A stretch of DNA of 64,000 nt, taken from Hemileia vastatrix. Taxonomy: Eukaryota > Basidiomycota > Pucciniomycetes > Pucciniales > Zaghouaniaceae. Positions 48,703 through 60,363 of this stretch are shown here, in pieces. The notes beneath the pieces are model-generated. The model was not told the origin of the DNA. It ran no database searches and saw only the letters and a program-made list of their open reading frames with translations. How positions within the stretch are numbered: the stretch's first letter is position 1; each line of letters begins with the position of its first letter. Location: positions 23,755,106-23,819,105 of the forward strand of contig JASXTE010000001.1 in the NCBI GenBank assembly GCA_030280995.1. Reading direction: 5' to 3'. Made by a program: the position numbers and the translations under genes.

Positions 48703-50370
48703 AATGTTCACTCTAATGTTGATATGCTCTCCAGATTTCCTCTGCCAAATAATGACTCAAATCCTACTTATGTACCTGAAGATGATACTGTTCATATCCA
48801 TGTTATATTTATAGTTGATATGGAAGAAGAGTTATTACAATTAATACTGGATTCATATGATAAGGATTCTGATTTAAATAAATTGATTACTATCTTAAAT
48901 GATCCTAAGAATGCTTCAATTCAAGCATTAATAAAAACTCTTCCTGCAAAGTATCAAAATGCTTTGAATAAAGGAAAGTTTTCTATTGAAGATGGTTATA
49001 TATATTATAGACTAAAGCTTACTAATGTAATTGTAATTCCTCCTTCTATGAAAGAAACTATCCTCAAACTTTGTCATGATGACATATTAACTGGTCATTT
49101 TGATCATGAAAAAACATTTATTAGAATCAAAAACACTGCATGGTGGGCTAATATGTCTGAAGACACAAAATTATATGTTGAATATTGTGATTCCTGCCAA
49201 AAATCTAAAAGGTTAACAGGTAAGAGAGCAGGGTTATTACAACATATTGAAGCACCTAGTGCTCCCTGGAAAATCATTAATATGGATTTTGTCACTGGTC
49301 TTCCTGTTGCAGGTGTAGACAGCTTTAACTCTTGTTGGGTGATAGTGGATAGATTCACAAAAATGTGCAAATTTATTCCAACCCACAAAGATGTATCCAC
49401 CAAAGAATTAGCTTTCTTATGGTGGTCTTACATGTTTAATATTCTTGGTTTTCCAAAAGCCATTATCTCTGATAGGGATCCAAAATTCACTTCTGAGTTT
49501 TGGACCTCTTTGATGGATATTTGTGGCTGTGAGTTAAAATTGTCTACAGCTCACCATCCTCAGACTGATGGTCTAGCTGAAAGAATGATTCAAACTCTGG
49601 AAGATATGATTAGAAGGTATTGTGCCTTTGGTTTAGAATATAAAGAAAATGACAGATTTACTCATGATTGGGTCACTCTTTTGCCTGGTCTTGAATTTGC
49701 ATATAATAGCACTGTTCATTCTGTCACTGAGAAAAAGCCTTTTGAGCTTTGGTTAGGTTATGTCCCAAACACTCCTGCTCAGATTCTCAATAATAAATTA
49801 CCTAAGTTGGAACTACACCCTGGTGTAAAATCTTTTATGCAAATGCAACAGCTATGCAGAAAACATGCTCAGAGTTGTATTGATAAAGCATTTGAATATG
49901 AAAAGAAAAGATGGGATAAATCCCATAAAGAGCACACATTTAACATAGGTGATGAAGTGTTGATCTCTACTGTCCATTTCAATTTACAAGGTAACCACAA
50001 ATTAAAAGATCCGTTTGTAGAACCATTTGTTGTTAAAAGAATGGTTGGTGATAATGCAGTAGAAGTTGTATTGTATTCTCCATATGATAGGAAACATCCT
50101 GTCTTTCCCATTTCTTTGCTTAAGCCTTATACTTCCAACAGTGACTTATTTCCAAAAAGAAGAGGAAGACCTAAGAAGAACCCTCAGGAAGTCACAGAAA
50201 CAGCAGAAATTGATAAAATTCTCAATGATAGAATTATCACTTCTGAAAGAGGTACTGAATATTTATTGAGATATAAGAACAAATCATCTGAACATGATGC
50301 ATGGATACCAGGCAAGGAGATTTCAAATCTCCCTACTCTGTTGAAAAAGTACAAAAAGAAAAAGTCTTAG
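48703..50370 (+). CDS. Integrase with AT-hook and chromodomain, element 2
   Basis: Same frame as the upstream polyprotein, from the codon after the TGA to TAG; the first ATG is 48724. Zinc finger: CHDDILTGHFDHEKTFIRI ... YCDSCQKSK. Catalytic core: INMDFVTGLP (first Asp), ISDRDPKFTSEFW (second Asp) and QTDGLAERMIQTLEDM (Glu). A GPY-like region (VEPFVVKRMVGDNAVEV) is followed by an AT-hook-like KRRGRPKKN and a chromodomain (EIDKILNDRIITSERGTEYL, LRYKNKSSEHDAWIPGKEIS). It would insert cDNA, with the tail guiding target choice. No frameshift is seen. If the TGA is not read through, this domain is not made. Confidence 0.9.
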   Translation, partial: NVHSNVDMLSRFPLPNNDSNPTYVPEDDTVHIHVIFIVDMEEELLQLILDSYDKDSDLNKLITILNDPKNASIQALIKTLPAKYQNALNKGKFSIEDGYIYYRLKLTNVIVIPPSMKETILKLCHDDILTGHFDHEKTFIRIKNTAWWANMSEDTKLYVEYCDSCQKSKRLTGKRAGLLQHIEAPSAPWKIINMDFVTGLPVAGVDSFNSCWVIVDRFTKMCKFIPTHKDVSTKELAFLWWSYMFNILGFPKAIISDRDPKFTSEFWTSLMDICGCELKLSTAHHPQTDGLAERMIQTLEDMIRRYCAFGLEYKENDRFTHDWVTLLPGLEFAYNSTVHSVTEKKPFELWLGYVPNTPAQILNNKLPKLELHPGVKSFMQMQQLCRKHAQSCIDKAFEYEKKRWDKSHKEHTFNIGDEVLISTVHFNLQGNHKLKDPFVEPFVVKRMVGDNAVEVVLYSPYDRKHPVFPISLLKPYTSNSDLFPKRRGRPKKNPQEVTETAEIDKILNDRIITSERGTEYLLRYKNKSSEHDAWIPGKEISNLPTLLKKYKKKKS

Positions 50371-50391
50371 CATTTTTTTTATTGCCTTTTT

Positions 50392-50403
50392 AGAGTGAGG
50401 GAG
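50392..50403 (+). other. Polypurine tract of element 2
   Basis: AGAGTGAGGGAG directly abuts the TGTCAG of the 3' LTR, as expected for the plus-strand primer. Confidence 0.75.
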
Positions 50404-51541
50404 TGTCAGAAAGGCTATTCCAGGAGTCCAGTAAATTATATGATAACTTATAAGACCTGAAAGAGGGCGTAAGAATTGTATTTAATGTATATAAATTAAT
50501 ATTTTATTGCATAATAAAATTATTTAAGTATCTTATTACATATAAGTGTTATATTAATTTTATTGTTTATATAAATTTTTATACATTTAAATTAAACATA
50601 ATATATTTTATATTCTACAAATAATGGCGCATTTTTATGTATTTAATAATTATAAATTTATATTTAATTAATTGAAAAACATATATTATAATTATAAGTG
50701 TAAAATTGGCTTATAATATAATTAAATTAATTATTTAAATCTATATATTAAATAACACCTTTCATATAATACTAAACAATAATTAATGACGCTTCTTTTG
50801 ACCCTTAATTGTGTCAGGAAAACCCAATTAATTAATTTATACTAAATTGAGATTAATTACATGTTTTGTTGCGTCAAAGTATTTTTTGTTTCACTTAAAA
50901 TATCCTTAAATCAGACTGTACCATCTGTTTGGAATTATTTTTCTCATAGTTCCTATGTTCCAGTCTTGTTTAGTTATTCACCATTTTTACTTACTGATTT
51001 GGGAATTAATGGCGGGAAAATTGGATTCTTAATTGGGGTTTTTAATTATTTGTTTCATATTTTTCTCTACATTGTTATGTTTCACTTACTCTTTGATATA
51101 CTTGTTTTATTCTATTATAATTATTGTATTTACAAACATAGTGGCGCTTCAGAGGACCCATTGCCTATAAAAGGGCCTTGGATATCCCCTGTAGCCTCAT
51201 CACTTACTATACACTCAACAATTTAAAAGATAATTTTATTACGTTTATTATTATTTTTATTAGTATTACAATCTAATTAAAAATTCTCAATAACAAATTA
51301 AAGGTTGCCTTAAGTCTGATAGGAATTATAGTGTTTGCCGCGCAGAACTCTTATTTAAATAATATTAATATTTAATAAAACCTCAATTTGTTCTTCTCCC
51401 AACTCACTCGTCGTTGCTTCATTTTAAATAAATTATTTCTATTATTATTTTTATTTTTCTATTTACCCTTAGTACCTTTTCCTATTTGTTTCTCTTCTTT
51501 TTTGCCCCTTTTCTTTCCCTCTTCTAGACAACTGACCGACA
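50404..51541 (+). repeat. 3' LTR of element 2
   Basis: 1138 bp, collinear with 42393-43523 with small indels; ends CTGACCGACA. Confidence 0.9.
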
Positions 51542-51745
51542 GTTTGTATGTATCTATGTACCATACAATACATACCACAGGTTGGTAAGTCCACAACTCT
51601 AAAATGGTAAAGATAGTTGTTGAGGCAGCAGTGGCCTGCATAACATTGTGCAAATGCTGTGGCTTGGGCTTTAGGAAGTCGTGATAATTCAGAAAGCATT
51701 TGCAAGGAGAGAAGGGGGGGAGGGAGGGGGTTGGCAATGATCACT
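51542..51745 (-). pseudogene. LINE ORF2 fragment with zinc-binding region
   Basis: Minus-strand text QCYAGHCCLNNYLYHFRVVD parallels the LINE at 62281 (QCCYGHSPLKNYLFCFKAAD). Bases 51542-51625 repeat 40903-40958, after which this copy continues where the other is cut by the PIF element. Confidence 0.5.
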
Positions 51746-51972
51746 TCAAAAAATTACACCATTTTACACATACAAGTTTCTTCTTATGTATTACAAATTG
51801 ACATGATTCACGCTCTGGATGGGATTGACAGCTACATTAAGAACACTTGGTGCAGTCCATGGTAAAAAAAATTAAAAAAAATTAAAAAAAATAAAAAATA
51901 AAAAAAGTCAAGAATTTTCACCCAGCAATTTAAGGTAAATCATGTCAAATCTGCCATAATCAACATGGACTC
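51746..51972. other. Short unassigned stretch with A-rich run
   Basis: Contains an AAAATTAAAAAAAATT run at 51862-51907 that may be a retroposon tail. No gene is supported. Confidence 0.4.
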
Positions 51973-52223
51973 TGTCAGGCTGAGTTCAAGTACAGAGACG
52001 TGAGTAGCTGGGTTAGTCAGTTGTCTAGAAGATTTTAATGGTCCTTTATGAATACTGTAGTACAAATCCAATAAGTAGTAAAATATAACTCAATATAAGG
52101 GACTCAGCAATTCAATCTCCCTAATGATAATTGCTTTACAATTTATAGTTGGTAGAAAAATAAAGATAATAATTCAAACACTATTCAAAGACTTTTACAG
52201 GTACTATTGATCTGTATTGTAAT
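51973..52223. repeat. Older related LTR, left part, split by element 3
   Basis: TGTCAGGCTGAGTTC... followed by TTGTCTAGAAGATTTTAATGG matches the start of the element 3 LTR with many differences. Its continuation is at 61865-61911, on the other side of element 3. Confidence 0.65.
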
Positions 52224-53724
52224 TTTCAGGCAAGATCAACTAAAACAACGTGAACTAGCTTGAAAAGTCTTTGTCTAGAAGATTTAAATGGTCCTATATG
52301 AATACTGTAGTATAAATCCAACAAATAGTAAAATATAATTCAGAATTAAGGTCTCAGTAATATAATTCTCACTATTTTTATATGTGGCTTACAATCTTTT
52401 TAGTTGGTTGAAAAATAGATTCTAATAATTCAGATACTATTCAAAAGTCTTATAAAAGTACTAATTGATATGTATTGTAATTTATTTGGTTATATTGGTT
52501 AAATTGTAATGATAAAGAATGTAGAAACAAGACCCAAAATCCTCCTCCTTTTATACACACTGAGTTCCCCAATAAATCCCTTGATGTACCATCCAATACA
52601 CAGTTAATAACACCTCAAAACAACTAATAGACCTTCCCATCAACATCCCTAGTGACTCATGACATAATTAGACCAGTAGCAACTGTCGAAATCCTGTAAT
52701 AATAAGGGAAATCCATCAAAATTAAAGAAAAAGACAAAAAGAGAGTATATGCATATAAAACAATAATAAAAAAGACTAATTGAGACCTTTTAAGGTTAAT
52801 AATAGCTTAATAATAAGGGGGATTTACTGTAGAAATGGAGGGGCTAATCCTGACATTATACTACGTGAAATTCCCATCCAAAAATAACCAAAATTGACTG
52901 AGAAACCACCAAAAAACTCAAAAAAGAGTGTGAGATGTGGGGTAACTATATGCAGTCCTAGGAAGGCGCTTGCATGGGTAAATCCTTGAACTAAAATTAG
53001 GCGAATTTAAACGTGGTAATGAAATAAGAATCCAAGAGTGAGGTTATTAATGAAATTAGTGCATATAAACAAGGTCAATGCACTATTAATTAAGCTAGGA
53101 CACTAAATAAGCGCCTGTCGCCTATTTTAGTGTGTTTCCCCACAGTGGGCATAGAATGTGGGGTAATTATAGTGTGAAAAAGCTAACTTTGCTAAAAATG
53201 AAGCTATTCACACAGGAAAAAAGCAGGCAGTATGTGGCCAGTACACAGAAGCCATTTCTGGCATAAAAAACACCAAATTTGAAAAGTGTTATTTTTATGC
53301 ATTTTAATAGCCAAATCAATAGTCCTAAATGAGCCCAAATGATCTGTCAAAGTGCAATTTTGATATTCTCAATTTTATAGCGCATATAGTCAACTTTTAA
53401 GTGAAATAAAGCGCATTTCTTGTTTTTTGCATAAAACAATGAATATAACAGCTTTAAGTGTACTTAAAAATTATGTAGACTTATAATTAAGGCTCTTAAG
53501 ATTACCCTCACATATTCCAACTTAATATTAAGTACATAAGACCTATAAAAGGTGGATATATGCATGTATTTAAGGTGTTACAATGGCATTTTTTGTGTAT
53601 TTATCATAATTTTACTTATGTATACTGTTTGTGTACTCTCATTTATTGTTCCCATGTATAGTTCATGTGTTTAACATAACTTATAAGCACTTTTTACTCA
53701 GTCCTGGGGATATACAGGCTGACA
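52224..53724 (-). repeat. 3' LTR of element 3
   Basis: 1501 bp, begins TTTTCAGGC (TGTCAGGC decayed) and ends CAGGCTGACA. Confidence 0.9.
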
Positions 53725-53735
53725 CTCGCCCACCC
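53725..53735 (-). other. Polypurine tract of element 3
   Basis: On the minus strand GGGTGGGCGAG directly before the 3' LTR. Confidence 0.6.
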
Positions 53736-53903
53736 AAAAAAACAATTAAAAATGATAAGTTATACATTTTTATTTATTTATTTGGTTAATTTTCAGGTAT
53801 TCAGATTTATTCTGTAGCATTAAAGATTATACTTTAAAGAAATAAAACATCATAAAATATTATGAGTACTGGTTTTTAACCCCTCAGCTGGTTGAACAGA
53901 AAT

Positions 53904-54770
53904 TTATTTCTGTTTAAATTTTTTAAGAAGGGTGGATAAATTAGAAATTTCTTTTTCAGGTATCCATTTATCAAATTCATTTGATTTCCCTTTAAATCTT
54001 AGTAAATACTCAGCTCCTTTTTCTTTAGTAAGGATTCTTTTCTTGAGTATTTTTTCAATCTCTTCTTTTTCCACAATTTCTTCAGCTTGCTTTTTAGGCC
54101 TTCCCCTTCTTTTTGGAAATAAGTCAGGATCATTTGCATGGTAAGGTTTCAATAATGAGATAGGGAAAACTGGATGTTTCCTATCATATGGAGCATATAA
54201 TATGACTTCCACTGCATTATTACCAACCATTTTACTTACTACAAAAGGTCCTAAAAAAGAATCCTCTAATTTAACATTACCTTGTAAGTTAAAATGTAGT
54301 GTTGATATGAGGTCTTCATCTCCCTTTTTGAATTCAAATTCTTTATGAGATTTGTCCCACCTTTTCTTTTAATATTCAAATGCTTTTTGGATGCATTCTT
54401 CTGCATGCTTTCTACACATTTGTTGCATACGAATAAAGGATTTAGTACCAGGGTGTATATCAAACCTTGGTAATTTATTTAAATGATTTAATGGGGTGTT
54501 TGGTACGTATCCCAGCCAGAGTTCAAATGGTTTCTTCTCTGTTACAGAATGAGTTGTGCTGTTATAAGCAAATTCAAGGCCAGGAATTAATGTTACCCAG
54601 TCATGTGTGAATTTCTCATTTTCTTTGTATTCTAATCCAAAGGCACAATATCTTCTGATCATGTCTTCTAGAGTTTGTATCATTCTCTCAGCCAGCCCAT
54701 CAGTTTGTGGATGGTGTGCTGTAGACAATTTCAATTGACAACCTGATACTTCCACCAAAGATGTCCAGAA
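53904..54770 (-). pseudogene. Integrase C-terminus, AT-hook and chromodomain (element 3)
   Basis: 54758-54369 encodes the end of the integrase core (STAHHPQTDGLAERMIQTLE with the catalytic Glu, and KPFELWLGYVPN). After frame breaks in the linker, 54230-53904 encodes MVGNNAVEVILYAPYD, the AT-hook-like KRRGRPKKQ and a chromodomain (EIEKILKKRILTKEKGAEYL, LRFKGKSNEFDKWIPEKEIS). The tail is very similar to that of element 2. A stop at about 54774 separates it from the upstream integrase part. Confidence 0.85.
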
Positions 54771-54773
54771 CTC

Positions 54774-55949
54774 TTAAGTAAATTTAGGGTCTCTGTCAGA
54801 GATTATGGCTTTGGGGAACCCAGCAGTATTCATCATCTGAGTCCACCATAGTAATGCCAAGTCTTTTGCAGATACCTCTTTATGGGTAGGGATAAATTTA
54901 CACATTTTTGTTAATCTATCCACTATTACCCAGCAAGAATTGAAACTTTCTTTTCCTGCTAATGGCAAGCCAGTTGAAAAATCCATGTTTATAATTTCCC
55001 ATGGAGCTTTTGGCTGCTCTATTTGTTGTAACAACCCAGCTCTCTTCCCAGTTAATCTTTTAGATTTCTGACAAGAGTCACATGTTTCAATGTATTTTTG
55101 TACATCTTCTTTTATGTTTATCCACCAGGCTGTATTTTTAACTCTGGTTAATGTTTTGTTAAAGTCAAAATGACCAGCTAAGATGTCATCATGACAAGTA
55201 CTCAACATTAACTCTTTCATAGAAGGTGGTATTACTATTACATTACTTAACTTTTTTCTGTAATATATATATCCATCTTCAATTGATAGTTTACCTTTTT
55301 CCAATGCATTTTTATACTTTGGAGGCAAGGTTTTAATTAATGCACTCATGGAGGCATTTGTTGGATTATTAAGAATGGTAGATACTTTAGTCAAATATTT
55401 ATCAGATGAATAATTTTCTAATATAGTTTGCATAAACTCTTCTTCTAAATCCACTATATAAATCCCAAATATATGTATAACCTCATTTTCAGGTACATAA
55501 GCTGGGTTGCCAGCATAATTTGGCAAAGGACTTCTGGATAATAAATCCACATTAGAATGCAATGTTCCTGCTATGTGAGTGATTGTCATTCTTCCTCTGT
55601 ACTCTTGTACAGCTAGTTGCCATCTAAACATGTGCTTATTAGGTGTTTTCATGTTTAGTAATGATTTTACTGCACTGCAATCTGTTATAAGTTCAAACTT
55701 CTGGTCTTCAAGATAGTAATGAAGTTTCTCTAAAGCCCACACCACGGCTAAACATTCTAGCTGTGTGGCACCATACCTTAATTCTGTTTTTCTTAAGGTT
55801 CTGGATATATAACAGATAGCTACTTCAGATAATTTTCCATTTATTATCTGTTTCTGCTGTAAATCAGCACCTAAACCTATGAAACTTGCATCAGTGTACA
55901 AGATAAAAGGTAGGGTGAAATCTGGCAGTACCAATATTGGAGCTGACAT
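54774..55949 (-). pseudogene. RNase H and integrase core of element 3
   Basis: 391 codons: RNase H (LYTDASFIGLGADLQQKQ, ECLAVVWALEKLHYYL), the sense linker AGTLHSNVDLLSR where element 2 has its TGA, and the zinc finger (CHDDILAGHFDFNKTLTRV ... TCDSCQKSK). The first and second catalytic Asp blocks follow (INMDFSTGLPLAG, ISDRDPKFT). It ends at a stop directly after PKFT. The gap 56066-55950 contains the end of the RT thumb in another frame. Confidence 0.85.
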
Positions 55950-56066
55950 TAAACATTCCTTTAATTTATTAAAGGCGTGTTGTCTTTCATTATTCCAAAT
56001 GAAAGCCTCATTTTTCCTGATTGATGTTGTTAAAGGAGCTGCAATGGATTGGTAATTTTTAATATA

Positions 56067-57200
56067 TTATCTATAATATCCACACATACCCAAAAAACTT
56101 TGAACCTCTTTTACATTTTTAGGTATCCCAATGTTTTTAATTGCTGCCACCTTATTCTGGTCAACACAAATTTGTAATCCAGATACAACATGTCCAAGTA
56201 CTTTCAAGGATTGAAATTCAAACTTACATTTCTTTAATGCAATTGTCATATTAATTTCATCCATTTTTTGAAAGACTCTTTTCAGGTGATTTAAATACTC
56301 ATCATATGTTTTTGAAAACACTATGATGTCATCAATATATACCAATAGCCATCCTTCAACCATTTCCTGATGAAAAACACTATCCATCAATTTTTGGAAG
56401 ACTGAAGGCGCTTTCTTTGGGCCAAATGGCATTCTCACATACTTATATATACCCATATGTGTGGTTATTAATAAGTAATTTTGAGAATTTCTTTTCACAG
56501 GAATCTGGTGGTAACCCTTGTTTCCATCCAGACAGGAAATATATTTTGCTCCTTGTAAAGTAGCATGGATAGAAGCTATCCTTGGTAGTGGGTAAATATC
56601 ATCTACTGTGTATGTATTCAGAGCTCTATAATCACTGCATAATCTTTCCTTATATTTTTCATCAAAGATCAATACTGGTGAAATGACACAATACTTAGGT
56701 GTTGTGTCTACTTTTTCAACAATACCCATTTCCAACAACATCTTTATATTGTCTTCAATATCTTTACTTTTTGCAGGAGATGCTGGGTAAGGTTTCTTTT
56801 TCAAGCTGCCTGGAATATTATCTAAATCACAGCTTAAAGAGATTTTCATCTCATGGTCTTTTACCAATCCTAGTTCATTTGAACCATGAGCAAATGCCCT
56901 AGGATATGATTTAATCAATCTCAAAATATTTTCTTCTTCAATTTTTGAGAGTTGAGGACTGAATGAGGCCTTTTGGATTTCATTTTCAAATTCAACCACT
57001 TCAGTGGTGGTTCTTCCACTTTGCAGTTGTTCTTCTCTAGGAGAAATGGCATATACTGAATTTTCAGACCATATTTTGAATTTTATCTTACCATTCACGC
57101 CTATAGTGAAGCAACTGTTTGCAGGATCTAGTTTAATGCCAGATTTTGTCAATAAATCATTGCCAATAATAAACCAATCACTATAATTATTTTTATCCAT
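56067..57200 (-). pseudogene. Reverse transcriptase of element 3
   Basis: 377 codons with LCSDYRALNTYTVDDIYPLP, LDGNKGYHQIPV, MPFGPKKAPSVFQ and catalytic YIDD (VYIDDIIVFSKT), ending FLGMCGYYR. The upstream part is the protease-RT linker (DWFIIGNDLLTKSGIKLDPA). Closest relative in the window is element 2. Confidence 0.88.
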
Positions 57201-57635
57201 TACTACAAATTCACAAACTGCTCTAACATATCCATTATTATTTTTAAAGAATACAGAAGTTTTTTACTTTCCAATTGGATTTAATACTGAACCAAAACCC
57301 CTCCAGATCTTTTTCTGAACAGATTCTAGTTTTTCCTGGTACTTACTATCAAGTTTCATTAATGTATTAATTGAAACCACACTACCTGCAGCCCCAGTGT
57401 CAAGAATGGCATTCATTTCTTTTCAAAATATGATAACAGGTGCTCTGATAGGTGTTATTTTGTAAGTATCATGAGAGACATCCTTAATTATTTCAGCTTC
57501 CTCAATGGAAGTTAAAGATGTGCCCATATGAGGTATAGCATCATTCAGGAACATAATATCCTGTTCTAATAAAAATATCTCATTTTCATCATCACTGTAA
57601 GATATGTTACTTTTACCATCCTCACTGGATACCAC
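57201..57635 (-). pseudogene. Protease region of element 3
   Basis: The minus strand encodes an acidic stretch (ISYSDDENEIFLLEQDIMFL) and then, across a frame break near 57423, NAILDTGAAGSVVSINT with the DTGA active-site motif. A further stop lies near 57265. Equivalent to residues 840-950 of the element 2 polyprotein. Confidence 0.7.
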
Positions 57636-57659
57636 GTTCTAATCTTCATGATTACTTGG

Positions 57660-58712
57660 TTAAGAATTCTGTGATGTTTCAATAACATTTATTCTCTTCT
57701 TACACATGTGACCCTTAACCCAAGGTTCATTACATTTGTAACAAGTATTATTCTCTTGTCTCTTAGGGACAAGGGGAGCTGAAGGTTTTTTCTTCTCCAC
57801 TGGTAACTTACTTGTAGTAGGTTTTACCACGTCAACACTTTGTCTGTAATTACTATACTTGGTTTCATACTTGTGGTTTAATAATATTTCATTGCATATA
57901 TTAATGAATCCAGAGGTATCTCTGATGGTTTCAGTTCTAGCTACAATAATGTCTCTGACTGATATAGGCAACTTGTATATTTTTTTTTCTCTCCACTCTT
58001 CATAATATATTTTTGGATCCATAGCTTTCATGATTTTTATTAAATTCATTAAGAAGACCATGGGTTTATCTCCAGCATTTAGATTATATCTGGTACTTTC
58101 ATACAATCCTTGTTGAGTGATTCTAAATTTTGGGCCACCAAATTGCCTTTCAATTAGCGCCTTCCATTCATTCCAGGAGTAATTAATTCCCTCACTCAAT
58201 ACAGATTCAAACCATATGAAGGCCACATCTGTAAATAAAGATATTAACTTTGAATTAATTTCTTCATCAGGTAATTTGTATGAAAATTTTAAGCTATCAA
58301 TTCTTTGTATGAATTGCTACCAATCAGATTTTGAATCCCCGTCAAAAGAAGGGTACTGATCTAACTTAGGCCAGTTCTTTTGGCTAGTTTTTGCTTCCCT
58401 AACCTGAGGAATATTGAGTAATTCACTTAATTTAGACAGATGATCATTTATTTCATCTTTTACTGATTTTTTATTCTCAGAGCCCATGACACTATGTTCA
58501 TGTTCAATCATTGGTTTATCATAAGAGTGTTTCATAAAAACTGGTACTCTTTCCACATAAGAGGTATTATCTTTTATTTTTTCATTGTTTTTCAAAATGT
58601 TAGATACTTCAATTTCTACTCTTTGTAACCTATCTTTTATTACAGGTACATGAGTTAAGGTATCATTTACATTTGAAAAAGACAATTTTACACGTCCCTC
58701 TATGGTAGCCAT
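57660..58712 (-). pseudogene. Gag core and zinc knuckle of element 3
   Basis: 58712-58317 gives the region with SQKNWPKLDQYPSFDGDSKS, and after a stop at 58317 the core continues at 58226-57660 (FIWFESVLSEGINYSWNEWK, YKLPISVRDIIVARTE). It ends with the zinc knuckle CYKCNEPWVKGHMC. Matches element 2 gag block by block. Confidence 0.82.
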
Positions 58713-58954
58713 AACATTCTGAGAATGTTCTAATTTATTTTCTAAATTTTTAATCTCAGAGTTTAATCTTTTGTTTTCATTGATTAATTCATTATTTGAA
58801 TTCTCAATAATCTTTAATCATTGGCTGTTGTACTCAATGATTGTGTGAGGTTTAATAATATATTTTCTGTATTATTGTTGGACTCTCTAGAGAATTCTTC
58901 CAATTTTTCAATTCTTAATAATAATTTACTAATTATTTTTGATTCCATTGGATT

Positions 58955-59746
58955 TTATTTTATAAAATATTCAATTTTGTCTGTGTACAATTCAGAAGAC
59001 TCATCATCAGGGTCAAGACTTAATTCATTTAACTCCATTTTTATATTAATAGTATTTTCCTGGTGGTCAATAAAACTCTGTACATTGTCCTCATTGAAAG
59101 ACAAGTCTAACATGTTATTTTCGAATGAATAATTTTTTAAATCTTTATCAATTATATCCAATACCTCTCTATCAATTTCATTTCCTATAAGTAATTCATT
59201 GTTAGGATTATATAATGGATCCTGAGAATATGGATGACATACCATGGTCTTATTCCATTTCCCCTGCCTCTCCTTGGCTTTCCCCTGTAAGGGTGACTGC
59301 TGGATCCCTGTTGAGGAGGGTTGTTGTAGTTTTGGGCATAAAAATCCCACTTCCATTTGCTGAATGTTATCTTTTGGTCCTCTTCTGGGGCTGGAGGTGT
59401 TACTGTGGTATTTGGTACCACTGGTTGTTGATGAGACCTTATATCCACTAGAGCCTGGTTGACTTCTATAAAGTCCTGTGCCGCCCTTTAATCCAGATTG
59501 TTGATCAGGTCTACCATATTGTTTACTCTTATTGTTAGTGTATTCAGTAGGGTTGAGAGGGAGTGAATTTGCTCTTGTAAAGTGTTTTTGGACTTCTTTA
59601 TTGACATTTGTTTTAAGAGCTTTTCCTTTTCCTCCATGGACATTGGTGGGGCATTGTTTATTATTATTGGTAATTCTTGACCCTCCATTTGGATGTCCTG
59701 TAACAGGTCTTACAGCTCTAGCTCTTAAGTTATGAGGTTTTGCCAT
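58955..59746 (-). pseudogene. Gag N-terminal region of element 3
   Basis: 263 codons from ATG 59746: a basic, Gly/Ser/Asn-rich start (MAKPHNLRARAVRPVTGHPN), then a more acidic helical end (NEIDREVLDIIDKDLKNYSF, MELNELSLDPDDESSE). Same position as residues 1-250 of the element 2 polyprotein with little sequence similarity in this frame. It overlaps a better conserved frame (59688-59185). Confidence 0.55.
59185..59688 (-). pseudogene. Overlapping ORF of element 3 (partner of 44291-44881)
   Basis: Shifted frame inside the gag start: MEGQELPIIINNAPPMSMEE, TLQEQIHSLSTLLNTLTIRV, a TAA after NNLD (near 59488), then DIRSHQQPVVPNTTVTPPAP, ITFSKWKWDFYAQNYNN and RGKPRRGRGNG. The order (coiled coil, Pro/Gln linker, KWKWD(F/Y), basic tail) matches the element 2 ORF. 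One stop interrupts it. Confidence 0.55.
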
Positions 59747-60348
59747 ATTACTTACAATGTCATTGTTGTCACATATGTTTATGTGGAATATAAAGAATTG
59801 AAAGTTTAGATATGAAAAACTTCAAAAAGGAGTTTAATCAGTATTTATTAATACCACTGAAGACAATTTTATTGCTTAATTATTGGTATCAAGTGAATTT
59901 ATAAGTGCCAAAAGTCAAATATGCTTTTATGTGGTCACTTGATATAACTGGTCTATAATATGTAGCTGTGTATTTATATTTAAAAGAAAACAACTGTCAG
60001 TAAGATTCTTTCTAAATATTTAATGAATGTTACAAACCAATAAAAAGAAAAGATTAAGAGTCCTGTTAAAAGAATACAATTAATCAGTTTAATTGGTTTA
60101 TTATCTGCAAAGATCACAAATTTAATAGGTCTATTGACAGACTCCCACTAATAACAATTTTATGTTGAATTAGTGGTGAAATTGTTGATTCAATATCACA
60201 ATTTTATTATACAACAGGGCTTCTTTTCCTGAAATCAATATATAAGTGAACCCAACCTGTTGTAATTATCCAAATATTTCTATAGGGATATTATTTACGT
60301 GTACCTTCTTTGAAATCTTCACTTACTGGATTATAACAGAATTCTTGA
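59747..60348 (-). other. Untranslated leader of element 3
   Basis: AT-rich, no supported ORF, between primer site and gag. Confidence 0.6.
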
Positions 60349-60361
60349 GGAAAGGCCCCCA
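60349..60361 (-). other. Primer-binding site of element 3
   Basis: Minus strand TGGGGGCCTTTCC two bases inside the 5' LTR, matching 12 of 13 bases of the element 2 site at the same 2-base offset. Confidence 0.6.
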
Positions 60362-60363
60362 AT

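Larger units (their letters stand above)
42393..51541 (+). mobile_element. Ty3/gypsy chromovirus element 2, nearly intact
   Basis: LTRs 42393-43523 and 50404-51541 are nearly identical, begin TGTCAG and end GACCGACA. The interior has a primer-binding site, one long gag-pol frame, an overlapping ORF, and a polypurine tract touching the 3' LTR. One in-frame TGA (48700-48702) is the only coding lesion I see. The flanking 5-mers (AATAT and GTTTG) do not match, so rearrangement has occurred at one end. Confidence 0.92.
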
